A DNA stretch of 28,215 nt. Origin: JANPLG01 sp964609085. GTDB lineage: Bacteria > Armatimonadota > SYMT01. How positions within the stretch are numbered: position 1 is the stretch's first letter; every line of letters starts with the position of its first letter. The stretch spans positions 1 through 28,215 of the forward strand of contig CAZSRZ010000069.1 in assembly GCA_964609085.1 (NCBI GenBank), given 5' to 3'. The notes beneath the pieces were generated by a model that did not search any database, had not been told where the DNA came from, and was given only the letters and a program-made list of their open reading frames with translations. Below, piece after piece: positions 1 through 7,847 of the stretch. A program made the position numbers and the translations under genes.

Positions 1-309
1 CTTTCCGTAGAGCATGAATTCGGCTCCCCGAATCCAGCGAGCGCGGATGGCGGGCAGTTGGGCATGATCGTCCGTTGCCGACAGCCGGACGGTCAGCGAC
101 ACACCGGGTGACCTGCCCTTGAGAGCGGAGATGGGGCGGAGGGTAAGGCTGTCCGGGCGGACGTCCTGGATGCGGCCGAAGACAATCCAATCTGCGTCCG
201 CCGTCATGTCGGCGAGGGGGTAGACACGCGTGATGACCGCCGATGCGGGCGCACCCAGCAACAGGGCGACCAGGGCGACCAGGGCGACCAGCCGCGCCGC
301 CCCGGTCAT
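1..309 (-). CDS. Secreted protein of unknown function, C-terminus cut by window edge
   Basis: The reading frame starts at the ATG whose complement is 307-309 and stays open to the window edge, giving 103 visible residues. The N-terminus is a clear signal peptide: a short basic start, a hydrophobic core made of repeated Leu-Val-Ala units, and a likely cleavage site at Ala-Ser-Ala (about residue 22). The mature part begins with Val-Ile-Thr-Arg-Val-Tyr-Pro-Leu-Ala-Asp. I do not recognise the family. Its start codon overlaps the stop of the SDR gene upstream (ATGA), so the two are probably translationally coupled. The signal peptide core is encoded by about three tandem copies of a 9-base unit. 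Confidence 0.65.
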   Translation of the reverse strand, partial: MTGAARLVALVALVALLLGAPASAVITRVYPLADMTADADWIVFGRIQDVRPDSLTLRPISALKGRSPGVSLTVRLSATDDHAQLPAIRARWIRGAEFMLYGK

Positions 310-1103
310 CGAATCCCGCCGCTGACCTCAATGTTCTGGCTGCTCACGTAGGCGGCCAGATCGCTGGCGAGGAACAGCACCACTTTCGCGACGTCGTCCG
401 GCAGGCCGAGCCGCGTGAGTCTGCCCTCGTCGGCTAGCTTCTCGGGCTCCACGTAGCGCGTCGCAAGGTAACGGGCGGTCCGCGTGTCTCCCGGGGAAAC
501 GGCGTTCACATTGATGCCGTAGGGGCGCAACTGTGCCGCGAGGCATCGGGTCCAGTGGATCACGCCGGCTTTGGCGACGGCGTAGATCGACCCGTGGGCG
601 CACGGGATCATCCCCGCCGAACTCGCGATGTTGATGATGCTCCCCTCGCCACGGTCCATCATGTGGTGGGCGACGGCGCGGGACATGTTCATGCAGGAGA
701 GCAGGTTGCGGTCTATCTCCACCCGCAAATCCTCGTCGGGGATGTCCACACAGTCGTTCGGGACCGGTTTGTTCCCGGTGGCGCCGATGTCGCCGCCGGC
801 GCAGTTCACGAGGACGTCAATCCGACCGAAGTGCGCCAGGGACTCCGCGACGATGCGATCCGCTGCGGGGCGATCCATCAGATCTCCATACGCGAGGAAC
901 GCCCGCCGACCAAGCGTCTCAACGGCAGCCTTGACTTCCTCTGGCCCGGCGGCCTCGCCGAAGCGACCGGCCTGCGCCGCGTCCACGTCATGGAGCACGA
1001 TGTCCGCCCCCGCCGTGGCGAGTCGCGCGGCGATTGCTCGGCCCAACCCCCGCGTGCTTCCGGTTATCAGCGCCACCTTGCCCGCAATCAATTGACCCGC
1101 CAT
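306..1103 (-). CDS. SDR family NAD(P)-dependent oxidoreductase
   Basis: A classical short-chain dehydrogenase/reductase of 265 residues, cytoplasmic. Visible motifs are the cofactor-binding TGSTRGLG (14-21), Asp39 at the end of the second beta strand (favours NAD over NADP), the NNAG-equivalent NCAG (100-103), the catalytic serine in IASSAG (Ser161 or Ser162) and YAVAK (Tyr174, Lys178), then VNAVSPGDTRT after the active site. Length and motif order are typical of the family; the substrate cannot be read from sequence. A GTG nine bases upstream (1112) is in frame, but the ATG at 1103 has a well-placed AGGTGAGG ribosome site, so I chose it. The gene is followed with 4-base overlap by the secreted protein at 1-309. 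Confidence 0.9.
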   Translation of the reverse strand: MAGQLIAGKVALITGSTRGLGRAIAARLATAGADIVLHDVDAAQAGRFGEAAGPEEVKAAVETLGRRAFLAYGDLMDRPAADRIVAESLAHFGRIDVLVNCAGGDIGATGNKPVPNDCVDIPDEDLRVEIDRNLLSCMNMSRAVAHHMMDRGEGSIINIASSAGMIPCAHGSIYAVAKAGVIHWTRCLAAQLRPYGINVNAVSPGDTRTARYLATRYVEPEKLADEGRLTRLGLPDDVAKVVLFLASDLAAYVSSQNIEVSGGIR

Positions 1104-1208
1104 GTTCCTCACCTCTTCACGGCTCGTCGGCGAAACCCCGAGCGGCCTCGCGCGTTCCCATTATCATCGCGCATCGCGATTCCGCGTGGAGTGAGTCGTT
1201 CCCTGCCC

Positions 1209-1304
1209 ACCTGCCCGCAGGAAGCCCGGCTTTGGCTGGCCTCAGGCGGGGCATCCTTAGTTGGGTTGCAGATACTCGAAACTCGCAACCCACCGCGGGC
1301 AGGT
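1209..1304. repeat. Palindromic element predicted to fold as a three-way junction
   Basis: Outer arms ACCTGCCCGC (1209-1218) and GCGGGCAGGT (1295-1304) are perfect 10-base inverted repeats. Inside lie a second pair, AGGA-A-GCCC and GGGC-A-TCCT (about 1219-1257), and a third perfect pair, TGGGTTGC (1262-1269) and GCAACCCA (1285-1292). Together they form a compact three-helix structure in the divergent intergenic region between the SDR gene (start 1103) and the PPC gene (start 1372). It could be a structured leader RNA for either gene, or a REP/MITE-like intergenic repeat; a single copy in the window cannot decide. A separate short palindrome, ATCGCG-CAT-CGCGAT, lies at 1166-1180. Confidence 0.5.
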
Positions 1305-1371
1305 TTCGGGTTCCTATGGGCCGTAACTGCTGAGATGGTGTCCTCGCTCCGGGGACCCGGAGAAGCCTCGG

Positions 1372-3330
1372 ATGTTCAAGTTTCAACGTGCTGCCATCGC
1401 CGCCGGCATCCTCACCGGCCTGTTTGCTGTTCCGGCCCACGCGCAGGTGCCGGCGGTCAACGCCGTCACCCCCGCAGCAATCCAGGTGGGGACGAAGGCA
1501 ACGCTCACCGTCAATGGAGGCAGTCTGCAGGGTGCCACGCAGATTCTTGTCACGGGAACCGGGGTGACCTCGCAGCTCGGCGCCACCACCAACGCGGGCG
1601 CCACACCCTTCGATCTGACAGTGGCGCCGGATGCACCGCTTGGAGTGCGTGAGATCCGGGTGGTAACCCCGCGAGGAGTCTCGAATGCCGGTCGAATCCT
1701 GGTGAGCAGCTATCCCCAGATCGTCGAGACTGAGCCGAACAACACCGTCTCGACGGCGCAGAAGCTGGAGAAGTCGCCTGTCGGCCTGACCGGCCTGATC
1801 AACGGCGGCGAGGACGTCGACGCCTACACGTTTTCGGCTCAGGCGGGTGAGACCTTCGTCTTCCGGCTGGTCGCCGCTGAGGCAGGCTCGGGCCTGGATG
1901 GGTTCCTGGGGCTGTATGATGCGCGCGGAAAGCTGCTGCAGACGGCCATGGATGCCTTTGACCGTGATCCGCGCTTGGTTTACACGTTCAAAGCGACCGG
2001 GCCTTATGTGGTGGTGGTGCGGGACTCGATGTACCGCGGCGGGGCCAACTTCTTCTACAGCCTGAGCCTCGGGCGAATCCCGGCCATCACGACCTACCAA
2101 CCCCGCGCCGGGCGTCGGGGAACCACCGTCAACGTCGCGATCGATGGGGTCAACCTGGGCGACGTGAAGACCGTTCAGGTGCCGATCCCCGCTGAGGGCG
2201 ACACAGTGACGGTCTACCCTCAGACCCCCCTCGGGCCCAGTGAAAACGGCATCGTCCTTCAGGTAACGGACGCCAACGAGGCCGGAGAGACGGAACCGAA
2301 CAACACCCCGAACGAGGCGAACTCTCTCGTCGACGCCCCGTCCGGCATGACCGGTAAGATCGACCAGACCGGCGATGTGGACGTGTTCCGATTCAAGCCG
2401 GCCGCCACGGCCACACTGCAGCTCGAGGTGTTCGGGCGACGCATCAATAGCCGCATCGATTCTTACATCCGCGTGATGGATGCGTCTGGGAAGACCCTCC
2501 AGGAGAACGACGACGCCGACGGCAAGGACAGCCGCATCGTGATGGGAGTGACCGGGGGCACGGAGTATCTCATCGAAGTACGGGGGATGGGCCAGCGTGC
2601 CGCCGGCGATGTCTACTACCGTCTCCAGATTTCGCCTCCGCAAGATCAGGACTTCCGCCTGACGCTGACGCCCGATGAGATCAACGTCGGGCAGGGCGGC
2701 TCCAGCCTGGTCACTGTCGCCGTCCAGCGACTCGGTGGTTTCGCGGGACCGATCAACTTGCGAGTAGAGGGTCTTCCCGCCGGCATGACCGCCAGCCCGG
2801 GTATCGTGCCGGCCGGTCAGGGTTCGGCCCAACTCACGCTGAGCGCCGACACCGCGATGGCGCAGGGGGCATTCGGGCAATTACGCGTCGTCGGCACGGC
2901 CACCATCGGCGAAAAGCCCCGGGAACGCAGTTGCCGGGCGATGGAAATCTACAAGCAGCCCCTCGCGCAAGATAACCAGAACAGCTCCCGTCCGGTGGAG
3001 ATGCTGCTTGCTGCCGCCATGCCGCCAACCCCTTACTCCCTCAATCTGGACCAGAAGGCAGTCAGCGTCAAGCGGGGAACGAGCGTGATGGTGAAGCTGG
3101 TCGCGACCCGGCAGATGGGGCAAACGGCCCAGATCAACATCACGGCCGCCGGCCAGCCCAGCGGGGTCACCCCCACCCTGGCCAATATCGCCGCCAACGC
3201 AAATGAGGCGACGATCACCCTGGCGGTCGGGGCCAATGCCCCGCTCGTGACTCAGAACATCATCTTCACCGGAAACCTGAACAACAACGTCCAGGTGGCG
3301 CCCGCCCTGACCATCACCATCACCGAGTAG
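1372..3330 (+). CDS. Secreted protein with two PPC (pre-peptidase C-terminal) domains and Ig-like repeats
   Basis: Encodes 652 residues with a signal peptide ending in Ala-His-Ala-Gln (about residue 25), so it is exported. After an IPT/TIG-like Ig fold (about 28-112) comes the typical PPC entry Glu-Thr-Glu-Pro-Asn-Asn (about 118) and a first PPC domain to about 220. A second Ig-like segment and a second PPC domain, again opening with Glu-Thr-Glu-Pro-Asn-Asn (about 303-415), follow. The C-terminal part is beta-rich and Ig-like. No protease or other catalytic domain is visible, so this is a binding or structural surface protein rather than an enzyme. The ATG follows a GGAG at 1359-1362. The ROK gene starts on the very next base after the stop, suggesting co-translation. 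Confidence 0.85.
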   Translation: MFKFQRAAIAAGILTGLFAVPAHAQVPAVNAVTPAAIQVGTKATLTVNGGSLQGATQILVTGTGVTSQLGATTNAGATPFDLTVAPDAPLGVREIRVVTPRGVSNAGRILVSSYPQIVETEPNNTVSTAQKLEKSPVGLTGLINGGEDVDAYTFSAQAGETFVFRLVAAEAGSGLDGFLGLYDARGKLLQTAMDAFDRDPRLVYTFKATGPYVVVVRDSMYRGGANFFYSLSLGRIPAITTYQPRAGRRGTTVNVAIDGVNLGDVKTVQVPIPAEGDTVTVYPQTPLGPSENGIVLQVTDANEAGETEPNNTPNEANSLVDAPSGMTGKIDQTGDVDVFRFKPAATATLQLEVFGRRINSRIDSYIRVMDASGKTLQENDDADGKDSRIVMGVTGGTEYLIEVRGMGQRAAGDVYYRLQISPPQDQDFRLTLTPDEINVGQGGSSLVTVAVQRLGGFAGPINLRVEGLPAGMTASPGIVPAGQGSAQLTLSADTAMAQGAFGQLRVVGTATIGEKPRERSCRAMEIYKQPLAQDNQNSSRPVEMLLAAAMPPTPYSLNLDQKAVSVKRGTSVMVKLVATRQMGQTAQINITAAGQPSGVTPTLANIAANANEATITLAVGANAPLVTQNIIFTGNLNNNVQVAPALTITITE

Positions 3331-4227
3331 GTGCTCACCCTGGGGATCGACATCGGGGGCACCAGCGCAAAGCTGGGGCTGGTCGACTCGTCCGGAGACA
3401 TCGTCGCACGGTCGCGTGTGCCGACCGGGCGGGATCTGAGCGGAGACGAACTCGTGGCGGGGATCGCCCGTGCCGCGGGGGCAATGGCTGGGCGCGCAGC
3501 GGCTGTGGGAATCGCCGCGCCGGGGATGCGCCGGGACGATGGAGAGGGGGTGGTCAACGTGACCAACCTGCCCCACATCGACGGCTACCCCTTGAGGTCC
3601 GCGCTCGCCGCCGCACTCGGCGTGCCCGCCTCGCTGGACAACGACGCGAATGCGGCGGCGCTGGGGGAAGCGCGCCACGGTGCGGGGCATGGCGGCGCGC
3701 GGGTGCTGTGTGTGACCCTGGGTACCGGCATCGGCGCAGGAATGGTGGTGGACGGCCGGGTGCATCGGATCGCCTGCGGTGGGCTGGGCGACCCGGGCCA
3801 CATCCTCGTCGTGCCGCATGGACAGCGGTGCGGTTGTGGCGCCCGCGGGTGCGTGGAGGCCCAGGCAGCTCTTCCCGCCATCGTGCGGGCAGCCGAAAAC
3901 CTGGCGGGTCGACGCTTCACCGGCATCGCCGATGTCGTCACTGCGGCCAACCAGGGTTGTGCAGCCGCTGGGATGGCGCTCGAGGAAGCGGCAAAGCTGA
4001 TCGCCGTCGCGCTGGTGACGCTCACCCACCTGCTGGCGCCTGACCGACTCCTATTGGGGGGCGGAGGGTTTGACGCCGCGGGAGATCTCCTCATGCCCCC
4101 ACTCGAACGAAGCTTCGCGACGCACGTTCAGCCGTGGCTTGCGGAACGGATGACCCTCGGTCGGGCCGCACTGGGAAACGACGCCGGCATCATCGGGGCC
4201 GCCTGCCTTCCTGCGGCCGAGGCCTAG
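3331..4227 (+). CDS. ROK family sugar kinase (glucokinase-like)
   Basis: Encodes 298 residues with the hallmarks of the ROK fold, which phosphorylates hexoses with ATP in the cytoplasm. Visible are the phosphate loop DIGGTSAKLGLVD (7-19), the catalytic Asp in DNDANAAALGE (Asp105), the second glycine-rich loop around residues 130-137, and the structural zinc site with His157 and Cys167-x-Cys169 ... Cys174. The usual EIGH is DPGH here, a mild deviation. Residues typical of DNA-binding ROK repressors (an N-terminal HTH) are absent, so it is an enzyme. Translation starts at a GTG directly abutting the stop of the PPC gene with no independent ribosome site, which implies coupling. The exact sugar is not determinable. 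Confidence 0.88.
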   Translation: MLTLGIDIGGTSAKLGLVDSSGDIVARSRVPTGRDLSGDELVAGIARAAGAMAGRAAAVGIAAPGMRRDDGEGVVNVTNLPHIDGYPLRSALAAALGVPASLDNDANAAALGEARHGAGHGGARVLCVTLGTGIGAGMVVDGRVHRIACGGLGDPGHILVVPHGQRCGCGARGCVEAQAALPAIVRAAENLAGRRFTGIADVVTAANQGCAAAGMALEEAAKLIAVALVTLTHLLAPDRLLLGGGGFDAAGDLLMPPLERSFATHVQPWLAERMTLGRAALGNDAGIIGAACLPAAEA

Positions 4228-4237
4228 CGCAAGTTCC

Positions 4238-4980
4238 GGTCCAGATTCTGTTTGCGCCTCTGCGCCCTGGCGGAGGCCCGGGAATACTCAACGCAAAGGC
4301 GCGAAGACGCGAAGGCGCAAGGAAGACGGTCCAGTCTCTTTGCGCCCTGGCGGAGGCCCGGGAATACTCAACGCAAAGGCGCGAAGACGCGAAGACGCAA
4401 GGAAGACGGTNNNNNNNNNNNNNNNNNNNNNNNNNNNNNNNNNNNNNNNNNNNNNNNNNNNNNNNNNNNNNNNNNNNNNNNNNNNNNNNNNNNNNNNNNN
4501 NNNNNNNNNNCGCAAGGAAGACGGTCCAGTCCCTTTGCGTCCTGGCGGACGCCCGGGAATACTCAACGCAAAGGCGCGAAGACGCGAAGACGCAAGGAAG
4601 ACGGTCCAGTCTCTTTCTGCCTTGGCGCCTTGGCGTTGGAAGGGCTGCCCGTCGGCCTGGTGCTGGGGTACTCAACGCAAAGAGGCGATGACGCAAGGAA
4701 GACGGTCCAAAGTCTCTTTGCGTCCTTGCGCCTTGGCGTCTTGGCGTTGAATCAGTCAGCCCACCTCACGGAGCGTGAGGAGGCTGCCCTCACGGAGGTC
4801 CGGGAATACTCAACGCAAAGGCGCAGAGAAGACCGGTCCAGTCTCCTTGCGCCTTGGCGCTGGAAGGGCTGCTCTCGCCCTGGTGCTGGGGTACTCAACG
4901 CAACGGCGAAGACGCAAGGAAGACGGTCCAGAGTCTCTTTGCGTCCTTGCGTCCTGGCGTTGAATCAGTCAGCCAACCTT
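4238..4980. repeat. Cluster of imperfect hairpin-forming repeats, interrupted by the assembly gap
   Basis: Copies begin with CAACGCAAAGGCGC at 4289, 4369, 4564, 4673 (variant), 4811 and 4896 (variant), preceded by a right arm from 4238. The two leftmost copies are exact 80-base tandem units. Complete units read CAACGC...AAGACGCAAGGAAGAC, then GGTCCA, then GTCTCTTTGCGTC...GGCGTTG, so each can fold into a long hairpin; the clearest are 4673-4749 and 4896-4962. Right-hand copies share the tail TTGAATCAGTCAGCC. The cluster fills the space between convergent ROK and asparaginase genes. All open frames across it are repeat translation, not genes. The palindromic style suggests a REP/MITE-like intergenic element. 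Confidence 0.85.
4411..4510. other. Assembly gap of 100 N
   Basis: Exactly 100 undetermined bases inside the repeat cluster. The round length suggests a scaffold placeholder, so the true number of repeat copies is unknown and probably larger. Confidence 0.98.
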
Positions 4981-4999
4981 AGGGAAGCCGCCTGTGGCG

Positions 5000-6034
5000 T
5001 CAGACTGCGGTCAGGTGCGGCAGCACCACTGATCGCACCAACCCAACGGGCGTTCCGCGTGTGTTGAGCTGAACGGGCTCGATCAGTGACCGCAGCGTTT
5101 CGGGCAGCTCTTCCGGCAATGCACCCAGCGCGGCGAGGACGCTGAGGGTAACTGAGGCAAGCGGGCGGGCCGACCCGTCCTCGACTTTCACGGCGATCCC
5201 CAACCCGCGCCCGAGGATGCCGACGCACTGGCAGCCTTCCGCGCCCCCCTTGGCGAACAGCACCCCGGGCAATGCTCGCATCAGCACGCTGTCGAATCCG
5301 CCCTCGCCCCTGACCATCTCCGGCTCGGCGTTCATCGCCGCGGTGATCCGCCGGGCGGCGGCGGCGTCCGCGGGCGGCAGTCGCCCGGGATCGGCCATCC
5401 GGGCAAAACCGAGAGCCAGGCGTCGTAGGCTCATCAAGTAGGTGGGGACGCCGCATCCGTCCGTTCCGAACGGCGGCACGCCGGCCGGCAGTCCGCATAC
5501 CAGTCGAAGCACATCCTGGATCTCTGTCTGCACCGGGTGGTCAGAGAGCCAGTATCCCGTCAATGGCACCCCCAGCACCCTTGCGAGCGCGAGCATACCG
5601 CTGTGCTTGCCGGAGCAGTTGTTGTAGATCGGCGTGGGTTCTCGCCCCGCCAGGATGAGCTCGTTTCTCGACGGCACATGGGAAACCTCGTGCGGGCCGC
5701 AGTGCAAATCGCTCTCCCGCGCGTGGATGCGGGAGAGGATGCGGCCAACGGCTTCGCGGTGACGGGGTTCCGCCGCGTGGGAGGCGCAGGTGATGGCGAG
5801 CTCCGCGTCCGTGAATCGATACCTCTCCGCCGTGCCTCGCCGCACGCCGGCCAGCGCCTGGATCGGCTTGAGGGACGAGCGGGGAAACGTGAGCCGTTCA
5901 GGGTCGCCGGCGCTCCAGAGTAGGACACCGGCCGCGTCAACGACGGCGACGTGGCCGAAGTGGCGGCTTTCGACATAATCGCCGCGGACCACCTCGGCGA
6001 GGAGCACGGATTCGGAAGAAGCGGTAGGGTGCAT
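5000..6034 (-). CDS. L-asparaginase, Rhizobium etli (class 3, zinc-dependent) type
   Basis: A 344-residue member of the Asparaginase_II family (PF06089), which hydrolyses L-asparagine to aspartate and ammonia. Every key residue known from the R. etli enzyme has a counterpart at a constant offset: the Ser-x-x-Lys pair in RSSLK (Ser53, Lys56), Ser85 in CASH, Cys140 and Lys143 in NNCSGKHSGM, Cys194 in DGCGVPT, and a Lys in the FAKGG motif (about 262). Cys140, Lys143 and Cys194 would form the metal site. There is no signal peptide, so it is cytoplasmic. It is divergent from the aldo/keto reductase across 79 bases and convergent with the ROK gene across the repeat cluster. The ATG at 6034 has only a weak ribosome site. 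Confidence 0.92.
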   Translation of the reverse strand: MHPTASSESVLLAEVVRGDYVESRHFGHVAVVDAAGVLLWSAGDPERLTFPRSSLKPIQALAGVRRGTAERYRFTDAELAITCASHAAEPRHREAVGRILSRIHARESDLHCGPHEVSHVPSRNELILAGREPTPIYNNCSGKHSGMLALARVLGVPLTGYWLSDHPVQTEIQDVLRLVCGLPAGVPPFGTDGCGVPTYLMSLRRLALGFARMADPGRLPPADAAAARRITAAMNAEPEMVRGEGGFDSVLMRALPGVLFAKGGAEGCQCVGILGRGLGIAVKVEDGSARPLASVTLSVLAALGALPEELPETLRSLIEPVQLNTRGTPVGLVRSVVLPHLTAV

Positions 6035-6113
6035 CCGCTAATGGTATCCTGACGCATGACTCGGGGGGAACCCGGACCGCATCTTCGGTCCCGTTCGCTC
6101 CGCCACTTCCGCG

Positions 6114-7055
6114 ATGCAGGACCGATTCTTCCCACCCCTCGGCCGCCCCCTCTCCCGCCTCGTCCTCGGATCGATGTCCTTCTCCGGTTCGGATCCTGCG
6201 GTCCGGGAGCGCGGCTTCGCGCTGCTCGACCGTTGGATGGAGGTGGGCGGCAACGTTGTCGATACCGCCCACATCTACGGCGGCGGAAGCTGTGAGCGGA
6301 CCATCGGCGCCTGGCTCAACGCCCGGGGATGCCGGTCCGAGCTGGTGATCCTGGGCAAGGGCGCCCACCACAATCAGGATCGCAATCGGGTGACGCCCGA
6401 GGACATCACGTGCGACTTGCGTGATAGCCTGGCGCGCCTCCGGACGGAGTACATCGATCTCTACGTCCTGCACCGAGACGACCCGAATGTTCCGGTCGGC
6501 GAGATCGTGGATGCACTCAACCGACACCTTGAGGCAGGTTCCATCCGCGCCTTCGGTGGCTCAAACTGGACCACGGCGCGATTGGAGGCGGCTAACGCCT
6601 ACGCCTCCTCGCATGGACTTTCGGGCTTTGCCTGCAGCAGCCCCCACCTCAGCCTGGCGGCACCCAGGGAACCTGCCTGGCCGGGATGCATCGACGCCCG
6701 CGACGCTGTGTCGCTCGCCTGGTACAAGAGGACCCAGCTCCCTCTCTTCGCCTGGTCCTCGCAGGCCCGCGGCTTCTTCAGCGGCCGCTATACACCCGAA
6801 AACGCCCCCGAAGATGCGCTGATCGACCGCTGCTACAACACCGCGGAGAACTGGGCGAGACTGGAGCGCGCTCGGGCCCTCGGACAGAGTAAAGGGTTCA
6901 GCGCGATTCAGGTCGCCCTGTCCTGGGTGCTGTGCCAACCCTTCCCGGTCTATGCTCTGGTGGGACCCGCCAATGAGGATGAGCTGGACTCGTGTGTGAA
7001 GGCGCTGGATCTCGCTCTCAGCGCGGAGGAGGTCCGCCAACTGGCGGAGGGGTGA
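6114..7055 (+). CDS. Aldo/keto reductase family oxidoreductase
   Basis: A 313-residue NADPH-dependent aldo/keto reductase with a complete catalytic tetrad: Asp50 and Tyr55 (DTAHIYGGG), Lys81 (ILGKG) and His119 (LHRDD). The barrel continues with the conserved GGSNW strand, and the C-terminal cofactor region ends in the usual Glu-rich helix. The length is normal for the family. The substrate is unknown; many such proteins in sugar-degrading bacteria act on sugar aldehydes or inosose-like compounds. No good ribosome site precedes the ATG at 6114, and no earlier in-frame start exists. The gene is divergent from asparaginase and convergent with dciA. Confidence 0.9.
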   Translation: MQDRFFPPLGRPLSRLVLGSMSFSGSDPAVRERGFALLDRWMEVGGNVVDTAHIYGGGSCERTIGAWLNARGCRSELVILGKGAHHNQDRNRVTPEDITCDLRDSLARLRTEYIDLYVLHRDDPNVPVGEIVDALNRHLEAGSIRAFGGSNWTTARLEAANAYASSHGLSGFACSSPHLSLAAPREPAWPGCIDARDAVSLAWYKRTQLPLFAWSSQARGFFSGRYTPENAPEDALIDRCYNTAENWARLERARALGQSKGFSAIQVALSWVLCQPFPVYALVGPANEDELDSCVKALDLALSAEEVRQLAEG

Positions 7056-7064
7056 CCATGCATC

Positions 7065-7091
7065 AGTGCCTGCCGGGCATGCCTCGGCACT
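7065..7091. terminator. Hairpin between convergent genes, possible bidirectional terminator
   Basis: AGTGCC (7065-7070) pairs with GGCACT (7086-7091), with further short pairing inside. It lies in the 66-base space between the ends of the aldo/keto reductase and dciA genes. No long T run follows on either strand, so termination is inferred from position and fold only. Confidence 0.35.
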
Positions 7092-7121
7092 CCTTGCCGC
7101 AAGCCCGGGGGAACGAGTGAT

Positions 7122-7790
7122 CTAGCCATCGCTATTGCTCGCCCCGGGAGCCGGGTTCCTCGGGACGTAGGGCGGATCCGGTTCTGCATGGCCGCGCACG
7201 GGCGTATCCCCGTCCTCGATTCGGCACGCAGGGCAGAGCGGCGTTCCGGTTCGGTGGGCAGCCCCGCATCGCGTGCAGGCGGCAGCGCCATGTTCGCGAT
7301 TCCATTGATCGGCCTGCGCTTGCCGGGTCAGAGACCGGCGGATGGCCTGGGCCATTTCCTCGTCGTCGGAGGCGATGCCGGTGCTGATCTCGCGAATGCG
7401 CGCATCGGGGAGTCGGATGCCGCGGACGGCCAGCCGCTTCCCGGCCAGGTTAGCCCCATCGCCCTTACCGCGTCGAACCGGCAGCACTCCCACCCTGAAG
7501 CGGATCTCGCGCACGTAGTCACGGCCGTGGCGGTCGCGCCCCAGGCGCTCGCGATACCGCTCGAAGATAGTGGGGCGATGGAAACTCAGGTCCTGGCTCC
7601 AGGCCGAGCTCTGGGTGATCACGGTCAGAGTGCCTGCACGAACGGTCGCCGCGCGGCTGACCGCGCCCAGTTGCTCGCCGACGACCTCGGCCCACATGGC
7701 CAGGATTCGGGCATCCAGCGCGGCCTCTTCGAGATGCAGGCCAGCCAGCGCCTCCTTAAGTACTGTTGCGAGGGCAAGCGGTCGCTTCAT
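7122..7790 (-). CDS. DciA-like (DUF721) protein with C-terminal zinc ribbon
   Basis: Encodes 222 residues. Residues about 5-95 match the DUF721/DciA fold: a short helix with Leu-Ala-x-Val-Leu, then MWAEVVGEQLGAVSRAATVRAGTL-type strands, then a SSAWSQDLSF turn. DciA is the ancestral loader of the replicative helicase DnaB in bacteria lacking DnaC/DnaI. A Cys-x2-Cys ... Cys-x2-Cys zinc ribbon (about 172-190, CTRCG and CPAC) follows, then a short proline-rich tail; the ribbon is an extra relative to short DciA proteins. The gene is not next to dnaA, dnaN or gyrB here. It starts at the ATG complementary to 7788-7790, and its upstream region is shared with the divergent PycTM-like genes. Confidence 0.75.
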   Translation of the reverse strand: MKRPLALATVLKEALAGLHLEEAALDARILAMWAEVVGEQLGAVSRAATVRAGTLTVITQSSAWSQDLSFHRPTIFERYRERLGRDRHGRDYVREIRFRVGVLPVRRGKGDGANLAGKRLAVRGIRLPDARIREISTGIASDDEEMAQAIRRSLTRQAQADQWNREHGAAACTRCGAAHRTGTPLCPACRIEDGDTPVRGHAEPDPPYVPRNPAPGASNSDG

Positions 7791-7795
7791 TTCAC

Positions 7796-7824
7796 ATGAC
7801 CGACCGCCGTAGGCTCTCTATAAT
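7796..7824 (+). promoter_or_regulatory. Candidate sigma-70 promoter for the PycTM-like pair
   Basis: ATGACC (7796-7801, four of six matches to TTGACA), a 17-base spacer, and a perfect TATAAT (7819-7824). The expected transcription start near 7831 leaves a very short leader before the ATG at 7848. The -35 lies immediately outside the divergent dciA start. Confidence 0.6.
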
Positions 7825-7847
7825 CAGCGCACATCTTGCCTGTCCCC

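Noticed and set aside
1117..2880. A 587-codon open frame on the minus strand
   Set aside because: It lies fully antisense to the PPC gene; its Arg/His/Gly-rich product is the usual shadow of a GC-rich gene and has no domain.
2881..4029. A 382-codon open frame on the minus strand
   Set aside because: Antisense to the PPC and ROK genes; low-complexity shadow product.
4238..4980. CRISPR array
   Set aside because: Units are palindromic along their whole length, vary in length and lack unique spacers of constant size.
4252..5067. Long open frames through the repeat cluster on both strands
   Set aside because: They are translations of the 80-base-type repeats and the gap; the repeated QRKGAKTRRRKEDG-like peptide has no protein character.
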